A DNA stretch of 64,000 nt from Synechocystis sp. PCC 7509 (GTDB lineage Bacteria; Cyanobacteriota; Cyanobacteriia; Cyanobacteriales; Chroococcidiopsidaceae): contig NZ_ALVU02000001.1 of NCBI RefSeq assembly GCF_000332075.2, positions 2,740,324 to 2,804,323 of the forward strand, in the 5' to 3' direction. The notes beneath the pieces were generated by a model. The model searched no databases and was not told the origin of the DNA. It worked only from the letters and a program-made list of their open reading frames with translations. The translations under genes and the position numbers were made by a program. Shown one piece after another: positions 9,195-17,040 of the stretch; positions within the stretch are counted from its first letter, which is position 1, and every line of letters starts with the position of its first letter.

Positions 9195-9428
9195 ATGTCT
9201 AAAAATTCTAGTAATAAATTAAACAGTAACTTTAACTACTCTGTAGAAAAGGCTCAAAAGCCTTACTCAAAAATATTATTTCGCCTGGTGTTAGCAGTAG
9301 CTATTTTAATCACAGCTTTTCCCCTACTTTATGAATTTAAGTCGAGAGTTGGGATTGATATAGTTCATGGAGTACACGCCGGAACTTTTTTTGAAAAACA
9401 CACTGGCGGACTAATTAAGTGTCAATGA
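9195..9428 (+). CDS. Small single-pass membrane protein, unknown
   Basis: A 77-residue reading frame starting at ATG 9195; an in-frame ATG at 9153 overlaps the HNH gene and is less likely. It has a polar Asn/Ser-rich N terminus, one hydrophobic segment (about ILFRLVLAVAILITAFPLLY) and a C-terminal part with HGVHAGTFFEKH and a terminal cysteine region. I do not recognise it. Its position 31 bp after the HNH gene on the same strand makes it a possible last member of the dynamin-KGK-HNH run. The 283 bp that follow hold no convincing gene. Confidence 0.5.
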   Translation: MSKNSSNKLNSNFNYSVEKAQKPYSKILFRLVLAVAILITAFPLLYEFKSRVGIDIVHGVHAGTFFEKHTGGLIKCQ

Positions 9429-9711
9429 TTGTATCCTTATCATTGTCCGAGCGATCGCATGACCTAAGATTGTTCTCATTCTACGATTAAAGCATTGTAG
9501 CGGCTTTATTGATGATATTTTTGTTAGCGCGATCGCACCGTCTATTTACAAAGACAAATTCCATCGCTGGCGCATTATCCACACCATTTTAAACTGCTTT
9601 GAAAACAGCATTATATAAGCTGTAACTCTTGATGTGTATGTCTAAATCCGTCTTTTGGCGTGACTGTAGATATAAATAAAGTATTAAGATTAGCTAAAAA
9701 GTGCGATCGCC

Positions 9712-10671
9712 ATGACTTATCTTGAAACCGCCGCCCAGTTTTACAGTGACGTAGCCGAAACGCCCCAAGTCGGGCTATGCTGCGTTCAAAGTACCCCTTT
9801 GCAATTGCCAGGGTTAAATATTCCCGACCAAATGCAGGAAATGAATTATGGCTGCGGTACTACCGTCCACGCTGCCGAACTTACAAACCAACCAACGGTG
9901 CTTTATGTGGGGATTGGTGGCGGCTTAGAAGCCCTGCAATTTGCTTATTTTTCTCGTCGTGCGGGGGCAGTCATTGCTGTAGAACCAGTTGCTGCTATGC
10001 GCGAAGCCGCCGCCCGTAATTTACAAATTGCCGCTCAGGAAAACCCCTGGTTTGAAACAAGTTTTGTAGAAATTCGCGCCGGGGATGCTTTTAAATTGCC
10101 TGTGGCTGATGCTTCGGTGGATATAGTCGCTCAAAATTGCTTATTTAATATTTTTGAACCGGCGGATCTTTCTATCGCCCTGCAAGAAGCTTACAGAGTC
10201 TTAAAACCTGGTGGGCGCTTACAAATGAGCGATCCGATTGCGACACGTCCTATTCCTTATCATCTGCAACAAGACGACCAATTAAGGGCAATGTGTCTAT
10301 CGGGGGCGTTGACTTACGAGGAATATACAGCCCGGATTATTGATGCAGGCTTTGGACAAGTGGAAGTGCGATCGCGTCGCCCTTATCGGCTTTTAGATAG
10401 TCATACTTACAACTTAGACGATCATTTACTTTTAGAAAGTCTTGATTCTGTCTCTTTTAAAGTTCCAATTCCTGAAGATGGTGCTTGTGTTTTTACCGGA
10501 AAAACTGCTATTTACACCGGAAATCAAGCAATTTTTGATGATAATGCGGGGCATATACTTCAGCGCGGTATTCCCGCCGCCGTCTGCGATAAAACTGCCG
10601 CAAAACTTGCCTCCAAAGACGTAATTGTTACTAATTCTACTTGGTATTATGACGGTGGCGGCTGCTGCTAG
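9712..10671 (+). CDS. arsM: Arsenosugar biosynthesis arsenite methyltransferase ArsM
   Basis: SAM-dependent methyltransferase of 319 residues that methylates trivalent arsenic, the first step of arsenosugar formation or detoxification. Motif I is VLYVGIGGGLEAL (residues 63-75); the acidic end of the next strand is in VIAVEP. Cysteines that could bind As(III) include C23-C24 and C48, and the protein ends in GGGCC. Assignment as the arsenosugar-type ArsM follows from this architecture and from the adjacent arsS gene. The ATG is directly preceded by a HIP1 site. Cytoplasmic. Confidence 0.9.
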   Translation: MTYLETAAQFYSDVAETPQVGLCCVQSTPLQLPGLNIPDQMQEMNYGCGTTVHAAELTNQPTVLYVGIGGGLEALQFAYFSRRAGAVIAVEPVAAMREAAARNLQIAAQENPWFETSFVEIRAGDAFKLPVADASVDIVAQNCLFNIFEPADLSIALQEAYRVLKPGGRLQMSDPIATRPIPYHLQQDDQLRAMCLSGALTYEEYTARIIDAGFGQVEVRSRRPYRLLDSHTYNLDDHLLLESLDSVSFKVPIPEDGACVFTGKTAIYTGNQAIFDDNAGHILQRGIPAAVCDKTAAKLASKDVIVTNSTWYYDGGGCC

Positions 10672-10796
10672 AAAACTTGAAATAGTTTAGAAAAATACGT
10701 TCAAATTGATATTTTTCCTTCTTGTTATGGGGGAGATTTTTCCACAGCAAACATACATAGCTTAAAAGCGATCTCTTCAACATCTAGTTAGAAATT

Positions 10797-11783
10797 ATGG
10801 TACAAACACTCATAACACCCTTCAAAGATAAACTAGCTTTACCCTTAACTAAAAAAGCAATAAACACCTTACAAATTAATTTAGGTAAACGCTGTAACCT
10901 TGCTTGCAATCACTGTCATGTAGAAGCTAGTCCCAAAAGGACAGAAGAACTTAGTCCAGAAATTTGCAATCAACTAATTGAAATTATTAATACATTTCCT
11001 CAAATTGAAGTTATCGATCTTACTGGTGGTGCGCCAGAAATGAATTATGGATTTAAACCTTTAGTAGAAGCAGCTAGAAACCAAGGTAAAAAAGTAATTG
11101 TTCGCTCTAACTTAACGATTTATTTTGTAGATGGATTTGAAGAATTGCCAGAATATTGCGCTAAATATCAAACTCAGATAGTTGCTTCTTTGCCGTGCTA
11201 TTTAGAAGATAATGTTGATAGAATGCGCGGCAAAGGTGTTTACAATGATTCAATTGCAGCTTTGCAATGTCTTAATCAATTAGGTTATGGGAACAATCCT
11301 AATCTAATCTTAGATTTGGTATACAATCCGCCAATACCATCTTCAGAAAAGTTTAGTCTAACCCCAGAACAAGCAAAGTTAGAGCAAGATTACAAAGCTT
11401 ATTTACAAGAACATTTTAATGTTGTTTTTAACAATTTATATACAATTACAAACTTACCAATTGGACGAACTAAATTTCAGTTAGAAAACAAAAAATTACA
11501 TAAGCCTTATTTACAATTTTTGGAGTCAAGCTTTAATTCCAGTACCGTTGAACATTTAATGTGTAGAAACGAGCTTTCCATTGATTATTTAGGCAATGTA
11601 TACGATTGTGACTTTAACCAAATGGAAAATCTACCTGCAAAAACTCGCAATGGTGAAGTATTGACGGTTGCCAAATTACTAGAAGCGGGAAATTTAGACT
11701 TGATCAACAAAATTAAAACTGCGCCTTATTGTTACGGTTGTACGGCGGGAAGTGGTTCTAGTTGTGGCGGCGCTTTGGTATGA
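10797..11783 (+). CDS. arsS: Arsenosugar biosynthesis radical SAM protein ArsS
   Basis: A 328-residue radical SAM enzyme proposed to transfer the 5'-deoxyadenosyl group to dimethylarsinous acid in arsenosugar synthesis. The [4Fe-4S] motif is CNLACNHC (C33, C37, C40). The C-terminal region has further conserved cysteines (YCYGCTAGSGSSCGG), as in the ArsS family, consistent with an auxiliary cluster. It lies 125 bp after arsM on the same strand. The arsM-arsS pair is the recognised cyanobacterial arsenosugar locus. No arsR or ArsR-type operator is evident in the window. Confidence 0.93.
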   Translation: MVQTLITPFKDKLALPLTKKAINTLQINLGKRCNLACNHCHVEASPKRTEELSPEICNQLIEIINTFPQIEVIDLTGGAPEMNYGFKPLVEAARNQGKKVIVRSNLTIYFVDGFEELPEYCAKYQTQIVASLPCYLEDNVDRMRGKGVYNDSIAALQCLNQLGYGNNPNLILDLVYNPPIPSSEKFSLTPEQAKLEQDYKAYLQEHFNVVFNNLYTITNLPIGRTKFQLENKKLHKPYLQFLESSFNSSTVEHLMCRNELSIDYLGNVYDCDFNQMENLPAKTRNGEVLTVAKLLEAGNLDLINKIKTAPYCYGCTAGSGSSCGGALV

Positions 11784-11873
11784 TTTCGCTAAAATTTGTG
11801 ACTATAGATAGAATAATTACGCCCAACAGAAATGTTATCTGTATATTGACAGTTAATAAGTAAGTTAAAAGCA

Positions 11874-12371
11874 ATGAACGATCGCCAAGATAATATTGAA
11901 AAGCTGCACGACATGATTAAAGACATCAGGTTTGCCATGTTAACTACTGTCGAAGAAGATGGTACTTTACGCAGCCGCCCGATGGCAACTCAAGAATTTG
12001 AATTTGATGGCGATTTATGGTTTTTTACTAGCGCTGATGCGACCAAAGTCAATGAAGTAGAACACGAGCATCATGTTAATGTTAGCTACGCCGAACCAAA
12101 AGATCAAAAGTACGTTTCGGTATCGGGTACAGCCCAACTAATCCGCGACAAATCAAAAATAGAAGAACTATGGAATCCATTGCTTAAAGCTTGGTTTCCT
12201 GACGGTTTAGACGATCCTCAACTGGCGCTATTAAAAGTTAGTGTAGATAAAGCTGAATACTGGGACTCTCCATCAAGTAAAGTAGTGCGTTTGTTGGGAT
12301 TTGCAAAAGCTGTAGTGACGGGTAAACCCATCGGTAATCCGGGCGACAATGCCAAAATTGAAGCCCTTTAG
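11874..12371 (+). CDS. Pyridoxamine 5'-phosphate oxidase-like flavoprotein (general stress protein 26 type)
   Basis: A 165-residue split-barrel FMN-binding protein. Family features include FAMLTTVEEDGTLRSRPM near the N terminus, LWFFTSADATKVNEV, and the C-terminal EYWDSPSSKVVRLLGFAKA. Members bind FMN or similar cofactors and are often induced by stress; substrates are unknown. It follows arsS by 90 bp on the same strand and precedes a strong terminator, so it could be the last gene of the arsenosugar transcript. A role in arsenic redox chemistry is only a guess from position. Confidence 0.87.
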   Translation: MNDRQDNIEKLHDMIKDIRFAMLTTVEEDGTLRSRPMATQEFEFDGDLWFFTSADATKVNEVEHEHHVNVSYAEPKDQKYVSVSGTAQLIRDKSKIEELWNPLLKAWFPDGLDDPQLALLKVSVDKAEYWDSPSSKVVRLLGFAKAVVTGKPIGNPGDNAKIEAL

Positions 12372-12463
12372 AAGTTGGGTATCACCACTTTTAAAATGAC
12401 ACAGTTGTTAAAGGTGATAACTGCGCCATTTTTTACAGCTATTAGACCTATTAAAAGTAAGAT

Positions 12464-12499
12464 AGTAAACCTTTGATAGAAATCAAAGGTTTACTTTTT
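12464..12499 (+). terminator. Strong intrinsic terminator, probably bidirectional
   Basis: Perfect 14-bp inverted repeat AGTAAACCTTTGAT / ATCAAAGGTTTACT with a 4-base loop, followed by TTTT. It closes the arsM-arsS-PNPOx direction. On the minus strand it lies just past the stop of the lipoprotein gene and could serve it too, although its T-run there is weak. Confidence 0.85.
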
Positions 12500-12510
12500 C
12501 TTAGCTATAT

Positions 12511-12924
12511 TTACAGTTTGGAAGTCTTACTGATAGTTGTTTGTATAGATTGCAAGCCTGTCAATATGATTTCTTGATTAGGGTTAGAGTTTTTAAATTC
12601 GCCGTTTATTTTATCTAAACTTTCTTCAATGGCATTGTAATTGTCCTTAGACTTGGCTTTGATGCCATCTTCGACGGGTTTCCAATTATCTTCAAATTTG
12701 GCAAATTCTGTTTTTCCCTGAGCGTAATCGCCAGCTTTAACGGCGGCGGTAGTTGCAGACACTACTGCTAGCACTCCTGGATAACCTGCGCCGAAAGATG
12801 CGGAGACTGGAGAAGGGCTACTTTCTCCTGGTGATGATTGGGTAGTTTCGGCATTATTGCACCCAGTTAGGGCAAAAATACCAATTGCCCCAATTATCAA
12901 GACTTTATTAAAATAGCTATTCAT
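12511..12924 (-). CDS. Small lipoprotein, unknown function
   Basis: A 137-residue secreted lipoprotein. The start is placed at 12924 (MNSYFNK) because this gives a proper signal peptide (LIIGAIGIFALTGC) with lipobox ALTGC; the longer frame from 12993 adds a non-conserved leader. After a Ser/Pro-rich linker comes a helical domain with AVKAGDYAQGKTEFAKFEDN and a phase of Lys/Asp/Asn. It resembles small periplasmic helical domains found near metal-uptake proteins, but I cannot name a family. Monocistronic. Confidence 0.72.
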   Translation of the reverse strand: MNSYFNKVLIIGAIGIFALTGCNNAETTQSSPGESSPSPVSASFGAGYPGVLAVVSATTAAVKAGDYAQGKTEFAKFEDNWKPVEDGIKAKSKDNYNAIEESLDKINGEFKNSNPNQEIILTGLQSIQTTISKTSKL

Positions 12925-13102
12925 AATTTTCTTAAAAAACAGTTGTTGTAAGTTGTAAATTATACTCGATCGCCATCCAGTAAGAAATATCACCTGGATG
13001 TCGGTTAAATTATCTAATGTTATGAACTAGCGTCTTGCAGTCGAAAAGGGAAATCAAGCGATCGCGCTCTATTGCAAGTTAAACTTAAAATTTCCCAACC
13101 CT

Positions 13103-13384
13103 ATGAAACGTTTAGCCCGCAAATACCACCGAATTATAGCGCCCATTGTTGCGATACCCCTAATGTTAACGGTACTAACTGGAATGTTGGCAACAGTTGT
13201 TCGAGAATGGCCAATTAATACCGGACTCACATCTGGCTTGATTTTGAGCATTCATACCGGGGAATTATTTCATCTTCAAGCAGTTTATCCAATTTTGAAC
13301 GGGCTAGGATTGATTGTATTAGTAGTAACAGGGATAAGTATGTCGGGGATATTTGGCAAAAAAAAGCGGGAAGGACAGCAGTAA
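13103..13384 (+). CDS. Small two-helix membrane protein, PepSY-TM-like
   Basis: A 93-residue protein with two hydrophobic helices (about residues 11-33 and 62-82). Histidines lie near their ends (H9, H51, H57), and the order RKYHRIIAPIVAIPLMLTV ... TGELFHLQAVY resembles PepSY-associated transmembrane helices. Haem or metal binding by these histidines is possible but not shown. It is 45 bp upstream of ispF on the same strand. The C terminus is strongly basic (KKKREG). Confidence 0.65.
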   Translation: MKRLARKYHRIIAPIVAIPLMLTVLTGMLATVVREWPINTGLTSGLILSIHTGELFHLQAVYPILNGLGLIVLVVTGISMSGIFGKKKREGQQ

Positions 13385-13429
13385 TATTGTTGAAATGCGA
13401 TCGCAATTATTCATAATATATTTTAAACT

Positions 13430-13912
13430 ATGCTAAATATCCGTGTTGGTAATGGCTACGATATCCACCAACTAAGCACCAATCGCCGCTTAATTTTGGG
13501 CGGGGTAGAAATTCCCCACGAGTTAGGTTTGCTAGGACATAGCGATGCAGATGTTCTTACTCATGCAATTATGGATGCAATGCTTGGGGCTTTATCTTTA
13601 GGAGATATTGGGCTATATTTTCCCCCTAGCGATGCTCAGTGGGCGGGGGCGGATAGTTTAGTATTACTGAATAAGGTAAATCAACTAATACGCGATCGCG
13701 GTTGGAAAATTGGCAACATTGATTCAGTAATTGTCGCCGAACGTCCGAAGTTAAAGCCGCATATTTCTAGTATGCGCGATCGCTTGGCAAATGTTTTGCA
13801 AATACCCGCCGATTGCGTCGGTGTTAAAGCCACCACAAACGAACAATTAGATGCAATCGGACGAGAAGAAGGAATTGCAGCCCATGCGGTAGTTTTATTA
13901 GTAGCTAGTTAA
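13430..13912 (+). CDS. ispF: 2-C-methyl-D-erythritol 2,4-cyclodiphosphate synthase
   Basis: IspF, the MEP-pathway enzyme that cyclises CDP-methylerythritol 2-phosphate to MEcPP and releases CMP, on the route to carotenoids, chlorophyll phytol and quinones. Length is 160 residues, as usual. Metal ligands are visible: GYDIH gives D11 and H13, and [12 protein letters not shown] gives H45. The GHSDAD and C-terminal [19 protein letters not shown] motifs are intact. The trimeric cytoplasmic enzyme needs no partner. It is followed after 2 bp by a membrane protein gene. Confidence 0.97.
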   Translation: MLNIRVGNGYDIHQLSTNRRLILGGVEIPHELGLLGHSDADVLTHAIMDAMLGALSLGDIGLYFPPSDAQWAGADSLVLLNKVNQLIRDRGWKIGNIDSVIVAERPKLKPHISSMRDRLANVLQIPADCVGVKATTNEQLDAIGREEGIAAHAVVLLVAS

Positions 13913-13914
13913 CT

Positions 13915-14346
13915 ATGTCTAACCCCTTGCGTCAGCTTAAATATTTACCTTGGCGATCGCTATTTATAATTGCTGGCATGACTTTTGTAATTGTCACAAC
14001 GGTAGAATGGTTACTGTGGATGACTTACAATCAGTTAGACGAGGGGACGCAGTTTACAATCGTCAGGATATTAGCAGCAACTTTATATTCGCCATTATTA
14101 TCGTTATTTACTGTTGGTGCGATCGGTGTAGGTGTTGGCGCTTTAGGTGTATTTTTACTAGAAAGATTAGAAAAGCGAGTTTTTATTAATGCTGGGATAC
14201 TTTGGGCATTAATTTTATGTTTAATTGTTGGTTTAATAATTAGAAGTTACATCCCTATACCAGCCCTTTTCACTGACGTGAATCAACTACAGTTAGTTGG
14301 GATGATTTTAGGAGTGTTTTGGCAAGGTAAGCGTTATTGGAGGTAA
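13915..14346 (+). CDS. Four-helix membrane protein, unknown
   Basis: A 143-residue protein starting 2 bp after the ispF stop, so probably translated from the same mRNA. It has about four hydrophobic segments (near residues 14-35, 55-80, 92-108 and 120-135) with short loops. I do not recognise a family. The gene order ispF - membrane protein - zinc-ribbon protein suggests an operon without a clear functional theme. Confidence 0.6.
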   Translation: MSNPLRQLKYLPWRSLFIIAGMTFVIVTTVEWLLWMTYNQLDEGTQFTIVRILAATLYSPLLSLFTVGAIGVGVGALGVFLLERLEKRVFINAGILWALILCLIVGLIIRSYIPIPALFTDVNQLQLVGMILGVFWQGKRYWR

Positions 14347-14350
14347 AACA

Positions 14351-14830
14351 ATGAATAGTACAAAAATAAAGTGCTGCAAAGATAACGGTAAGACAATTTA
14401 TTCATTTCAAGATGAATTTTTGGTACATTGTCCTCGCTGTAATTCTTGTGCTATTGTCCGCCGCATCGATCCTGAAAATACTGATTGGTTTACTCCTCGC
14501 CGATTTTCCTGTATGGCTTGTAGTTTTACAAAAGATTGGACTGAAAAAGAAATTGCTAGACCTTGGTATGGTGAACCAGTAGATGACTATTTTCACTATC
14601 CTTTGTGGCTTCAAATGTCCTGTTGTAGTCAAACGCTTTGGGCTTACAATCTTACACATTTAGACTTTATTGAAGAATTTGTTAGCGCAAAATTAAGAGA
14701 ACGCAAGCCCGATGAAAACTACGGCTGGTCAAATCGCAGTTTGTTTTCTCGCCTGCCAAAATGGATGCAATCTCGTAAAAACTGGGAAGAAATTTTAAGT
14801 GCGATCGCCAAAATCCGCAAATCAATATAA
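14351..14830 (+). CDS. Cysteine-rich putative zinc-ribbon protein
   Basis: A 159-residue protein starting 4 bp after the previous stop, with a good ribosome-binding site (GGAGG at 14339-14343, inside the upstream gene's end). A four-cysteine zinc ribbon is visible: HCPRCNSC near residue 27, then FSCMACSF near 53. The remainder is Trp- and Arg-rich (RPWYGEPVDDYFHYPLWL) with a CC pair. Similar proteins are annotated as TFIIB-type zinc-ribbon proteins of unknown role. Nucleic-acid binding is an inference from the ribbon. Confidence 0.75.
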   Translation: MNSTKIKCCKDNGKTIYSFQDEFLVHCPRCNSCAIVRRIDPENTDWFTPRRFSCMACSFTKDWTEKEIARPWYGEPVDDYFHYPLWLQMSCCSQTLWAYNLTHLDFIEEFVSAKLRERKPDENYGWSNRSLFSRLPKWMQSRKNWEEILSAIAKIRKSI

Positions 14831-14895
14831 ATAAACTTTGCAGTGTTGGATGTATTAAGCTTGATTTATAGATTTTCTAATGGACACCCAACAAT

Positions 14896-15108
14896 ATGAC
14901 ATTAGCTGAATTACTTCCTGCGGTGCGATTGCTCTCTGTACAGGAAAAACTTAAGTTAATTCGCCTTTTAGCAGAGGAATTAGATACGGCTGAAGAAATT
15001 GCACCCTTAGAACCCTATAAAACCTACAAATTACCAACTCCATACAATAGTTTTGAGACTGGTGCAATTTTGATAGAAACATTGAAACAGGTTGACTTTG
15101 AGCATTAA
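14896..15108 (+). CDS. Small protein resembling orphan antitoxin-like cyanobacterial proteins
   Basis: A 70-residue protein with the pattern AVRLLSVQEKLKLIRLLAEELD (helical), an acidic hinge, and LEPYKTYKLPTPYNSFETGA at the C-terminal half. Short cyanobacterial proteins of this pattern are common, sometimes next to PIN or RelE-like toxin genes. No toxin gene is adjacent here: the next frame is a solute-binding protein. So it is either an orphan antitoxin or another kind of small protein. Confidence 0.6.
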   Translation: MTLAELLPAVRLLSVQEKLKLIRLLAEELDTAEEIAPLEPYKTYKLPTPYNSFETGAILIETLKQVDFEH

Positions 15109-15207
15109 AGCCTATGATGTTTATGTATTCAACGATTAGCTCAAACCAGTATTGTATTGGTATTATTTAAAACTTTCTTTTAATAATATACCTATATTAA
15201 ATAAGTT

Positions 15208-16992
15208 ATGACTTTTTATAATTGGGGGCGTAAATGGATAGCTTTTATATTAACTGTAGTAATTGCGATCGCCTTTTCTGGCTGCAACCCTACAAACTTC
15301 AAGTCTCAAGCGGCGCAGACATCCCAATTAGTTCTTAGTGTCCTTAGCGATCCGCAGACCTTTAACTATGCTTTAAATCAACAATCACCGAATATTTTTG
15401 GCTTGACGTTTAAAGGTTTAACATCAATTAATGGCAAAGGTGAAATTGAGCCAGAGTTAGCCGAATCTTGGACGGTATCAGCAGATAAAAAAAGAATTGT
15501 TTTTAATCTCAGACCTGGGTTGAAATGGTCAGATGGCAAACCGCTAACATCAGATGATGTTGTTTTTACTTATAACGATATAGTTTTTAATCAAGAAATT
15601 TCTACCGATCTTAGAGATTACCTTAAAATTGGTGTAAGTGGAACTTTACCTAAAGTTCAAAAAATTAGCGATCGCCAAGTTGAATTTATTTTACCTGAAC
15701 CCTTTTCGCCTTTTTTAAGTACCACTATCGGCGACTCTAGTAGCGCGATCGCAATTTTACCAAAACACGCCCTAGAAGCATCGATAAAAGCTAAAGATTC
15801 TGAGGGAAATTCTCGTTATATGTCTACTTGGGGAACAGATATCGATCCCAAGGAAATTGTCACAAATGGCCCTTATAAGTTAGAAAGTTATACCCCTAGT
15901 CAGCGATTAGTATTTCGCAAAAATCCTAACTATTGGCGCAAAGATAAACAAGGAAATTCTCAGCCATACATTGAAAGAGTTGTTTGGCAAATTGTCGAAT
16001 CGACAGATACATCTTTACTTCAATTTCGTTCGGGTGGATTGGATATAGTGGGCGCGAGTCCTATTAGCTTTTCCTTGCTTAAAAAGGAAGAAAAACGAGG
16101 AAAATTTACAATTTATAATGGTGGCGCTGCTTACGGGCAAAGTTTTATTAGTTTCAATCTCAATAAAGGTAAAAGAAACGGTAAACCTTTAATAGATCCA
16201 ATTAAATCGCGGTGGTTTAATACGGTGGAGTTTAGACAAGCGGTATCTTATGCTATTGATCGCCAAAGTATAGTTAATAATCTTTTTCGCGGCTTGGGAC
16301 AACCTCAAAATTCCCCGGTTGATGTGCAGAGCAAATATTATCTTTCGCCCAAAGATGGATTGAAAGTTTATAATTATGAGCCAGAAAAAGCCAAGGAATT
16401 ATTATTAAAAGCCGGATTTAAGTATAATGATAAAAATCAACTGCTAGATGCGGATAACAACCGCGTCCGTTTTACATTGTTATCAAACGCTGGAAGTAAG
16501 ACAGGGGAAGCAATGAGCGCCCAAATTAAGCAAAACTTAAGCAAGATTGGCATCCAAGTAGACTTAAACGCGATCGCATTTTCAGTAATTGGCGAAAAAC
16601 TACACAATACCCTCGATTGGGAATGTTATTTTGGCGGCTTAATTGGCTCAGGAGTAGACCCCAATGAGGGCGCAAATGTTTGGCTAACGGAAGGTGGATT
16701 GCATAGCTTTAATCAAGCTGCACAAGTCGGAGAAGAACCTATAGAAGGGCGCATCGTATCAGATTGGGAAAAAGAGATAGCTGATTTATATATCCAAGGG
16801 GCGCAGGAATTTGACGAAGCTAAACGTAAAGTTATTTATGATGAAACTCAGCGCATTACTCAAGAGTATTTACCTTATATATATTTAGTTAATCCTTTAT
16901 CTATGGCGGCGATCCGAAACCGCATTCAAAACGTTAAATTCTCGGCTTTAGGTGCATTTTGGAATATCTATGAACTTAAAGTAGACGAGTAG
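15208..16992 (+). CDS. Peptide-type ABC transporter solute-binding lipoprotein, copy 1
   Basis: A 594-residue extracytoplasmic binding protein of family 5 (DppA/OppA type). It has an N-terminal signal with lipobox AFSGC (C26). Family landmarks include PGLKWSDGKPLTSDDVVFTY, NGPYKLESY and VEFRQAVSYAIDRQSIVNN. It would deliver oligopeptides or similar ligands to an inner-membrane ABC importer. No permease or ATPase gene is nearby, so it must use components encoded elsewhere. It is the first of a tandem array: a second full paralogue follows after about 50 bp, then a remnant of a third. Confidence 0.93.
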   Translation: MTFYNWGRKWIAFILTVVIAIAFSGCNPTNFKSQAAQTSQLVLSVLSDPQTFNYALNQQSPNIFGLTFKGLTSINGKGEIEPELAESWTVSADKKRIVFNLRPGLKWSDGKPLTSDDVVFTYNDIVFNQEISTDLRDYLKIGVSGTLPKVQKISDRQVEFILPEPFSPFLSTTIGDSSSAIAILPKHALEASIKAKDSEGNSRYMSTWGTDIDPKEIVTNGPYKLESYTPSQRLVFRKNPNYWRKDKQGNSQPYIERVVWQIVESTDTSLLQFRSGGLDIVGASPISFSLLKKEEKRGKFTIYNGGAAYGQSFISFNLNKGKRNGKPLIDPIKSRWFNTVEFRQAVSYAIDRQSIVNNLFRGLGQPQNSPVDVQSKYYLSPKDGLKVYNYEPEKAKELLLKAGFKYNDKNQLLDADNNRVRFTLLSNAGSKTGEAMSAQIKQNLSKIGIQVDLNAIAFSVIGEKLHNTLDWECYFGGLIGSGVDPNEGANVWLTEGGLHSFNQAAQVGEEPIEGRIVSDWEKEIADLYIQGAQEFDEAKRKVIYDETQRITQEYLPYIYLVNPLSMAAIRNRIQNVKFSALGAFWNIYELKVDE

Positions 16993-17040
16993 TAGTCGGG
17001 AAACCTTGTAAACTAGAGAGATTTAGTAACTTTGCTAGAG

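Noticed and set aside
9458-9625. Plus-strand open stretch of about 50 codons after the small membrane protein
   Set aside because: No start codon and no recognisable similarity; it could be a fragment of a lost gene but cannot be supported.
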